Shown: positions 59,389 to 64,000 of the stretch, in pieces
Layout: each line of letters opens with the position of its first letter
Numbering within the stretch: the stretch's first letter is position 1
Assembly: GCA_035460165.1 (NCBI GenBank)
Contig: DATHWW010000017.1
Span: 93,654-157,653, forward strand
Origin: MM2 sp035460165
GTDB lineage: Bacteria > Pseudomonadota > Gammaproteobacteria > Burkholderiales > Methylophilaceae
Length of the DNA stretch: 64,000 bases
Direction: 5' to 3'
Program-made: the position numbers and the translations under genes
Notes under the pieces: model-generated
Told to the model about the DNA's origin: nothing
The model's database searches: none
What the model saw: the letters and a program-made list of their open reading frames with translations, nothing else

Positions 59389-59834
59389 AGCGATTTCAGC
59401 AAGTTGACCATTTCGATCGCCACGGCCGCAGCCTCGGCCCCTTTGACGGACATGCGCGCCAGCGCCTGGTCGTCGTTGTCGGTGGTGAGTATCGCATTGG
59501 CGACCGGCACGCCGGTTTCCACCTGTACCTCGGAAATGCCGCGCGCCGACTCGTTGGACACAACTTCGAAATGGTAGGTATCGCCGCGAATCACCGCACC
59601 CAGCGCGATCAGCGCGTCGAACTTGCCGCTCAAGGCCATTTTCTGCAAGGCCAGCGGCGCCTCCAGTGCGCCCGGCACGGTCGCCAGCGTCACCGCCTCG
59701 TCCGCCACGCCCAGTTTGCGCAGTTCAGCCTTGCACGCGCCGAGCAGACCATCGCCTATGTCGCTGTTGAAGCGCGACAGCACGATGCCGATGCGCAGGC
59801 CGCTTCCATCGAGGTTTTGTTCGATTTCGTTCAT
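59385..59834 (-). CDS. ribH: 6,7-dimethyl-8-ribityllumazine synthase
   Basis: 149-residue enzyme making the riboflavin precursor. VLSRFNSDIGDGLLGA is near the start, TVPGALEAPLALQKMA near 52, GAVIRGDTYHFEVVSNESARG near 80 and LTTDNDDQALAR near 115; all are diagnostic. ATG 59834 is chosen over longer in-frame starts because it matches the usual family start. It follows the PLD nuclease gene by 7 bp and overlaps nusB. Confidence 0.96.
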   Translation of the reverse strand: MNEIEQNLDGSGLRIGIVLSRFNSDIGDGLLGACKAELRKLGVADEAVTLATVPGALEAPLALQKMALSGKFDALIALGAVIRGDTYHFEVVSNESARGISEVQVETGVPVANAILTTDNDDQALARMSVKGAEAAAVAIEMVNLLKSL

Positions 59835-59841
59835 GATCTTC

Positions 59842-60420
59842 CTAATGTAATACGAGCGGCCGCGAATGCGCGAAGTGACGCTGCCAGTTCGCAACGTACG
59901 AGCGAACCAGAGCATCGTTGCCGCCGATGAAGACGACATTTTCCGCGTTTTTGTGTTGCGCTGCACGGGTAAAATTGTAAGAGCCGGTAACAATCAGTGC
60001 GGTCGGCTGTCCGGCATCGATCACCATCACCTTGTTATGTGCGCTCTGGTGCTCGCTGTCGAGCCACACCGGCACGCCAGCACGCGCCATTCCGGGCACT
60101 TGCCCGCGCTTCATTTTTTCGGTCTGCTCGGTGTCGGCGACCAGCTTTACATCGATGCCGCGCTTGTGAGCCTCGATCAGCGCGCGCGCAATGCCGTCGT
60201 GGGTAAAGGAAAACGCCTGCACCAGCACCTGCTTGCGTGCCTGGCGGATGGCGTCGATGATCTGGCCGGCAGCATCGTCGCCCGGCGTGAATACCACGCG
60301 GACATTGGCAGTAGCAGGCGTAGCAAGCGGTGACGCCTGCGGCTCCAGGGCCCACGACGCGGTCACAGCCAACAGTCCGCCGAGCGCGCTTGACCAGCGC
60401 GCGAAATTCAGCGCGGTCAT
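59842..60420 (-). CDS. Exported phospholipase D-like nuclease
   Basis: 192-residue protein with a signal peptide (ALGGLLAVTASWALE) and one PLD domain. The catalytic motif HNKVMVIDAG followed by TGSYNFTRAAQHKNAEN is the HxKxxxxD pattern of the Nuc-type endonucleases, which act as dimers with one motif each. A periplasmic nuclease or lipase activity is expected. It lies 3 bp after the 81-residue Ala-rich protein and so may belong to the formate dehydrogenase transcript, an unexpected partner. Confidence 0.88.
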   Translation of the reverse strand: MTALNFARWSSALGGLLAVTASWALEPQASPLATPATANVRVVFTPGDDAAGQIIDAIRQARKQVLVQAFSFTHDGIARALIEAHKRGIDVKLVADTEQTEKMKRGQVPGMARAGVPVWLDSEHQSAHNKVMVIDAGQPTALIVTGSYNFTRAAQHKNAENVVFIGGNDALVRSYVANWQRHFAHSRPLVLH

Positions 60421-60423
60421 GGA

Positions 60424-60669
60424 TTATTTCGCTTTGATAACAACAGGGACGGGACGAGGTGCGTTCGGGTTCTTGGCGCGATAACGGCTGGCGACGCGAT
60501 CCTGCGCCTTGGCCAGCGCGGCTTTGGCGGCCTCTTCACCCAGCGCCTTTTTTTCGGCGGCAGCGGCTTTTTGCTGCGCTTCCTCAGGGGTAGGCGCCGG
60601 CAATTTGGCCAGCACCGCAGCCGGTGCGAAAAGCGCGGCGGCCAACATCCATACGTTCAGTCGAATCAT
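60424..60669 (-). CDS. Small exported Ala/Lys-rich protein in the formate dehydrogenase operon
   Basis: 81-residue protein with a signal peptide (VWMLAAALFAPAAVLA). The mature part is a single charged helix-rich stretch (EEAQQKAAAAEKKALGEEAA) with a proline-rich basic end (NPNAPRPVPVVIKAK). I do not recognise the family. Its ATG overlaps the gamma subunit stop (ATGA), which argues for translation. It might assist assembly of the complex on the periplasmic side, but nothing in the sequence proves it. Confidence 0.72.
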   Translation of the reverse strand: MIRLNVWMLAAALFAPAAVLAKLPAPTPEEAQQKAAAAEKKALGEEAAKAALAKAQDRVASRYRAKNPNAPRPVPVVIKAK

Positions 60670-61664
60670 GCCTTGTCTTTCACTTGTTCGTACCAGAGTT
60701 CGTGGTGCTCCTTCGCCCAGGTTTCGTCGACCATGCCGGTCTTCATTGCCTTGTACGCGCCTTCCGCACCCAGGGTACCCATGTAGATATGCCCCAAACC
60801 GGCAGCGATGAACAGCAGCGCGCCGATGCCGTGCACCGTGTTGGCTATCTGCATGGTCTGGCGGGTTTGTTCGAAAGTCGGAAAATCCAGCACCAGGCCG
60901 GAGGCGCTGACGATCAGGCCAAGAAAGGACACGCCGCCCCAGAACCAGGCCTTTTCACCGATGTTGTATTTATAGGAAGGCACATGTTTCTTGCCGGTCA
61001 CGACGAGATGCACATTGAGCAGCCATTGCAGGTCGACGGCCTTGATTAGATTGTCGCGCACGAAAGTAATGAACATCGCGGCCACCGCCACGGCAAAGAA
61101 CGGCCCGACAATGTTGTGGACGTTTTTGCCGATGATGGCCACCCATGAGAACGCGTTATGGCCCATCACCGGAATCAGTACGTGCTTGCCGAACAGGATA
61201 ATGATGCCGGTCAGCGCGAGCACGACGAAGGAAATCGCCACGCTCCAGTGGATCACTTGCTCCTTGCGCGAAAAGCGGCGGATCTGCTTGCCGCTGAGAG
61301 AGTTGTGCACTTTCAGCGGTCCGAACATCAGATAGAAAGCCAGGATAAGCGCCGGGGTCAGCGTCAGTAGCCAGCCGCCGTAAAATGTCACCGGACCGTT
61401 GCGCAAAGTGCGCCATGCATGGCCCTCGGCCTGCTGGAACACACCCGCGTCGCGAATGCGCGACTGCGTCACGCCGGTGGCACCGGATTCCGCCTTGCGC
61501 TGGGTATCGGATTTGACGCCGGCCGTCCGGCCCTCTTCCTGCGCGTATGGCGTCGCACTGCTCATGCCGTCCGGCTTGACGGCGTCTTCGGCATATCCCG
61601 CCGTAACCGCAGCCATCATGCACACCGCCAGCATCAGTCTCAAGAAATTCTGCAACATCGACAT
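60666..61664 (-). CDS. Formate dehydrogenase gamma subunit (cytochrome b556)
   Basis: 332-residue inner-membrane cytochrome b that passes electrons from formate oxidation to quinone. A leader (LMLAVCMMAAVTAGYA) and a periplasmic N-terminal region precede four membrane helices. Haem ligand candidates are EQVIHWSVAISFVVLALTG, IIGKNVHNIVGPFF and ANTVHGIGALLFIAAGLGHIYMG. The C-terminus WAKEHHELWYEQ is typical of FdnI/FdoI/FdhC proteins. It lies 6 bp after the small lipoprotein gene and overlaps the 81-residue gene downstream. Confidence 0.94.
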   Translation of the reverse strand: MSMLQNFLRLMLAVCMMAAVTAGYAEDAVKPDGMSSATPYAQEEGRTAGVKSDTQRKAESGATGVTQSRIRDAGVFQQAEGHAWRTLRNGPVTFYGGWLLTLTPALILAFYLMFGPLKVHNSLSGKQIRRFSRKEQVIHWSVAISFVVLALTGIIILFGKHVLIPVMGHNAFSWVAIIGKNVHNIVGPFFAVAVAAMFITFVRDNLIKAVDLQWLLNVHLVVTGKKHVPSYKYNIGEKAWFWGGVSFLGLIVSASGLVLDFPTFEQTRQTMQIANTVHGIGALLFIAAGLGHIYMGTLGAEGAYKAMKTGMVDETWAKEHHELWYEQVKDKA

Positions 61665-61670
61665 CGCCGG

Positions 61671-61892
61671 CTACTCCTGCGGTTCTGTGCGCACATATTC
61701 ATTCTGGCGCTGGGTACGTTCGTTGACCATTTGCTTCCAGACAGACGGATCCTGCATGAAACGCTCGCTCTCCCACATGCGCGTATCTTTCTTGCCCTGG
61801 TAACCGCCGTCCTCATATGGCACCGACTGTTCATACTCGCCGCAACCGGCGAGCAATGCAGCCAGCAATAGCGTTACATGGAATGCTCTCAT
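61671..61892 (-). CDS. Small lipoprotein between formate dehydrogenase beta and gamma genes
   Basis: 73-residue protein with a lipoprotein leader (VTLLLAALLAGCGEYEQ, lipobox LAGC) and a short polar tail ending NEYVRTEPQE. No known domain is recognised. The ATG overlaps the beta subunit stop (61889-61892) and the gamma start is 6 bp away, so it is cotranslated with the complex. A structural or assembly role at the periplasmic side is plausible. Confidence 0.82.
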   Translation of the reverse strand: MRAFHVTLLLAALLAGCGEYEQSVPYEDGGYQGKKDTRMWESERFMQDPSVWKQMVNERTQRQNEYVRTEPQE

Positions 61893-62530
61893 GTCTTGTC
61901 CGCCCCTTCGTTTTCGGCGCGGCCGTAGGCCATGTCCCAGCCCCAGCGCGTATCGCCGTAACCGCGCTGCTCGATGCGCTTCTCATGGATCGCGACGATC
62001 ACGGGCGCGTCACCGGCCAGCAGCGACTTGGTGGAACACATCTCGGCACACAGCGGCAACTTGCCCTCGGCCAGACGATTGCGGCCATACTTCTCGAACT
62101 CGGCTTCCGAACCGTTTTCTTCCGGGCCGCCGGCGCAGAAGGTGCACTTGTCCATCTTGCCGCGCGCGACAAAGAAATCCGTCGCGCTTTCGCCGGGCAC
62201 CTTGCCGGCGGAGTTCGGGAACTGCGGCGCGTCGAACGGACAGGCATAAGAGCAATAGCCGCAACCGATGCAGATATCCTTGTCGTGCAGCACGACACCA
62301 TCTTCGGTCTTGTAGAAGCAGTTGACCGGACACACTGCCATGCAGGGTGCGTCGGTGCAGTGCATGCAGGCGACCGACACCGACTTCTCGCCGACCTGGC
62401 CGTCGTTGACGGTAATCACGCGGCGGCGGTTGATGCCCCAAGGCACCTCATGCTCGTTCTTGCAGGCCGTAACGCAGGCGTTGCATTCGATGCAGCGCTC
62501 GACGTCACAGATGAATTTCATTCTTGCCAT
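61889..62530 (-). CDS. Formate dehydrogenase iron-sulfur (beta) subunit
   Basis: 213-residue ferredoxin-like electron-transfer subunit. Four cysteine clusters for [4Fe-4S] centres are visible: CDVERCIECNACVTACKNEH (CxxCxxCxxxC), CMHCTDAPCMAVCPVNC, CIGCGYCSYACPFDAP and the split KCTFC...CAEMC set. Electrons pass from the alpha subunit to the cytochrome b. ATG 62530 is used, with AGGGG upstream; a start at the fourth codon (MKFICD) is also possible. 19 bp separate it from the alpha subunit. Confidence 0.95.
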   Translation of the reverse strand: MARMKFICDVERCIECNACVTACKNEHEVPWGINRRRVITVNDGQVGEKSVSVACMHCTDAPCMAVCPVNCFYKTEDGVVLHDKDICIGCGYCSYACPFDAPQFPNSAGKVPGESATDFFVARGKMDKCTFCAGGPEENGSEAEFEKYGRNRLAEGKLPLCAEMCSTKSLLAGDAPVIVAIHEKRIEQRGYGDTRWGWDMAYGRAENEGADKT

Positions 62531-62549
62531 GGATAACCCCTGTATTCCT

Positions 62550-64000
62550 TTAAGCCTTGCTGAACTTGCACAAGGTCACTTTGGTTTCCTGCATCATGGT
62601 GACTGAGTCGTAGCCGTAGGTGGTCGCAGTATTCACCGCCTCGCCGCGCACATATGGCGCCGCACCTTCCGGATATTTGTCGATCAGGTCCTTGCCTTCC
62701 CACCAGCCGCCAAAGTGGTACGGCATGAAGGCCACGCCCGGAGCTACGCGTTCCGTCAGCAGCGCCCGCACCTTGATGCGCACCTTGAGCGGCGTTTCCA
62801 CCCAGATGTAGTCGTTGTTGACGACACCTTGCTTGACGGCATCCGCAGGATTGATCTCGCAGAACATTTCCTGCTGCAACTCCGCCAGCCACGGGTTGGA
62901 GCGGGTTTCCTCGCCACCGCCTTCGTACTCCACCAAGCGTCCGCTGGTAAGGATGACAGGGTAATCGCTGGCCGCGTCCCTGTTGGCCTGCTGCACGGAT
63001 TCGTACAGCGTCGGCAACCGCCAGAAGGATTTCATGTCCTTGTGCGTCGGATACTTGTCGATCAGGTCGCGGCGCTTGGTGTAGAGCGGCTCGCGGTGCA
63101 CCGGTACCGGGTCAGGGAAGTTCCACACCACGGCACGCGCCTTGGCATTGCCGAACGGTGCACAGCCATGCTTGATGGCAACGCGGATGATGCCGCCGGA
63201 GAGGTCGGTCTTCCAGTTCTTGCCTTCGGCTGCCAGTTTTTCCGCTTCGGTGAGATCGCTCCACCATCCCAGCTTTTTCAGCAGCACGTGGTCGAATTCG
63301 GGATAGCCGCCCTCGAGTTCGGAGCCTTTCACCGTCACGCTGTCTTCCGCCAGCAGGCTGACGCCATCGCGTTCCACACCGAAATTGGCGCGGAAACCCA
63401 TGCCACCTTCGGCCACCGGCACCGTCACGTCGTACAGGTTGGGCGAGCCCGGGTGCTTCATTTCCGGCGTTCCCCAGCACGGCCACGGCAAACCGTAGTA
63501 ATCGCCGGCGCACGGGCCTTCGGTCGCCTTGAGGGTGGACACGTCAAAGGTATGTGCGTACTTCATGTGCAGCTTGAGGCGCTCGGGCGACTGGCCGCTG
63601 TAGCCTATAGTCCAGGTGCCGCGATTGATTTCGCGCAGCATGTCCTCGATGTCCGGCTCGTCCCAGCCCTGCGCGTCCTTGTTGACCTTGATGTTCTTCG
63701 TCAGCTCTTTCTCAAAGCCGAATTTCTTGGCGAAGGCGTACATCAACGTATGGTCGGGACGCGATTCGAACAAGGGCTCGATTACCTTCTCGCGCCATTG
63801 CAGTGAACGGTTGGAAGCGGTGCAGGAGCCGTAGGTTTCGAATTGCGTCGCCGCCGGCAGCAGGTAGGTGTTGTCCTTTCGGTCGTGCATCACTGCGGCC
63901 GCCGCCGGATAGGGGTCGATCACCACCAGCAGGTCCAGCTTCTCCATCGCCTTTTTCATTTCGGCGCCGCGCGTCTGGCTGTTGGCGGCCATGCCCCAGT
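62550..64000 (-). CDS. Formate dehydrogenase alpha subunit, C-terminal part (cut by window edge)
   Basis: The reading frame is open to the right edge; about 483 codons are present. The visible part is the C-terminal half of a molybdopterin oxidoreductase. DLLVVIDPYPAAAAVMHDRKD and LLPAATQFETYGSCTASNRSLQWREK (short: FETYGSCTASNRS) are followed by a C-terminal molybdopterin dinucleotide-binding domain (YPVILTSGRLVEYEGGGEETRSN, part LTSGRLVEYEGGGE; PADAVKQGVVNNDYIWVETP). The active-site Cys or Sec and the N-terminal cluster lie outside the window. It oxidises formate to CO2, probably in the periplasm, and is the first visible gene of the operon. Confidence 0.95.
   Translation of the reverse strand, partial: WGMAANSQTRGAEMKKAMEKLDLLVVIDPYPAAAAVMHDRKDNTYLLPAATQFETYGSCTASNRSLQWREKVIEPLFESRPDHTLMYAFAKKFGFEKELTKNIKVNKDAQGWDEPDIEDMLREINRGTWTIGYSGQSPERLKLHMKYAHTFDVSTLKATEGPCAGDYYGLPWPCWGTPEMKHPGSPNLYDVTVPVAEGGMGFRANFGVERDGVSLLAEDSVTVKGSELEGGYPEFDHVLLKKLGWWSDLTEAEKLAAEGKNWKTDLSGGIIRVAIKHGCAPFGNAKARAVVWNFPDPVPVHREPLYTKRRDLIDKYPTHKDMKSFWRLPTLYESVQQANRDAASDYPVILTSGRLVEYEGGGEETRSNPWLAELQQEMFCEINPADAVKQGVVNNDYIWVETPLKVRIKVRALLTERVAPGVAFMPYHFGGWWEGKDLIDKYPEGAAPYVRGEAVNTATTYGYDSVTMMQETKVTLCKFSKA

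Noticed and set aside
1..64000. CRISPR arrays, rRNA, prophage or complete insertion sequences
   Set aside because: No regularly spaced repeats, rRNA segments, phage structural genes or transposase-like proteins were recognised.

Overview
The window looks like a chromosomal segment of a betaproteobacterium. The gene content and order point to the Nitrosomonadales (Gallionellaceae or Sulfuricellaceae type), but this placement is inferred from gene neighbourhoods and protein character, not from a search. Most of it is housekeeping: secB/grxC/gpsA, gpmI, clpB, ileS-lspA-ribF-murJ, rpsT, purEK, obgE-proB, rplU-rpmA, ispB, tRNA-Pro, HU, umuDC, pilD-coaE-zapD-yacG, argJ and nusB-ribH. No prophage, CRISPR array, rRNA or transposase gene was seen. 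Both window edges cut genes: gpsA on the left and the formate dehydrogenase alpha subunit on the right.

Layout. 1-3 kb: a minus-strand redox and secretion cluster (rhodanese, glutaredoxin, SecB, SH3-like protein, GpsA) beside an ArsR-type regulator. 3-6 kb: gpmI and an EnvC-type murein hydrolase activator. 6-12 kb: minus-strand metabolic and envelope genes (YjdF, Fe-ADH, a small monooxygenase, YjbQ, TPMT, DUF4124-glutaredoxin, lytic transglycosylase, DedA, EF-hand protein). 12-19 kb: clpB with a sigma32-like promoter, then two cyclic-di-GMP genes. 19-23 kb: an operon of TonB receptor, BNR-repeat protein and thioredoxin-like protein. 23-31 kb: RegB/RegA redox two-component system, then cydP-cydA-cydB-cydX and an overlapping Ca-type P-ATPase. 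31-46 kb: housekeeping genes and umuDC. 46-53 kb: pilD-coaE-zapD-yacG and the argJ-ATPase-Nudix/ThiE operon. 53-59 kb: a GAF-GspE ATPase, Rrf2 regulator, GAF-HD-GYP and FHA protein. 59-64 kb: ribH-nusB, a PLD nuclease and a formate dehydrogenase operon with two small proteins of unknown role.

The least explained feature is a pair of short non-coding elements (1728-2014 and 22952-23220). Each has inverted terminal repeats starting GAGC, a 3-bp TNA target duplication and the same internal plan of two large hairpins. The hairpin stems have unrelated sequences in the two copies but still pair, while one 67-bp core aligns without gaps (51/67 identical by hand count, in opposite orientation). Copy 1 inserted exactly at the rhodanese stop codon and separated rhodanese from grxC, which had been only one base apart. 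They behave like MITEs moved by an IS5-type transposase elsewhere, but the conserved structured interior suggests more than a simple internal deletion of an IS.

As a whole the cell appears to be a respiratory organism with a redox-sensing RegBA system, a low-oxygen bd oxidase, formate oxidation, copper delivery (PCuAC), sulfur and thiol redox control (rhodanese, glutaredoxins, ArsR with a cysteine pair) and extensive cyclic-di-GMP signalling.
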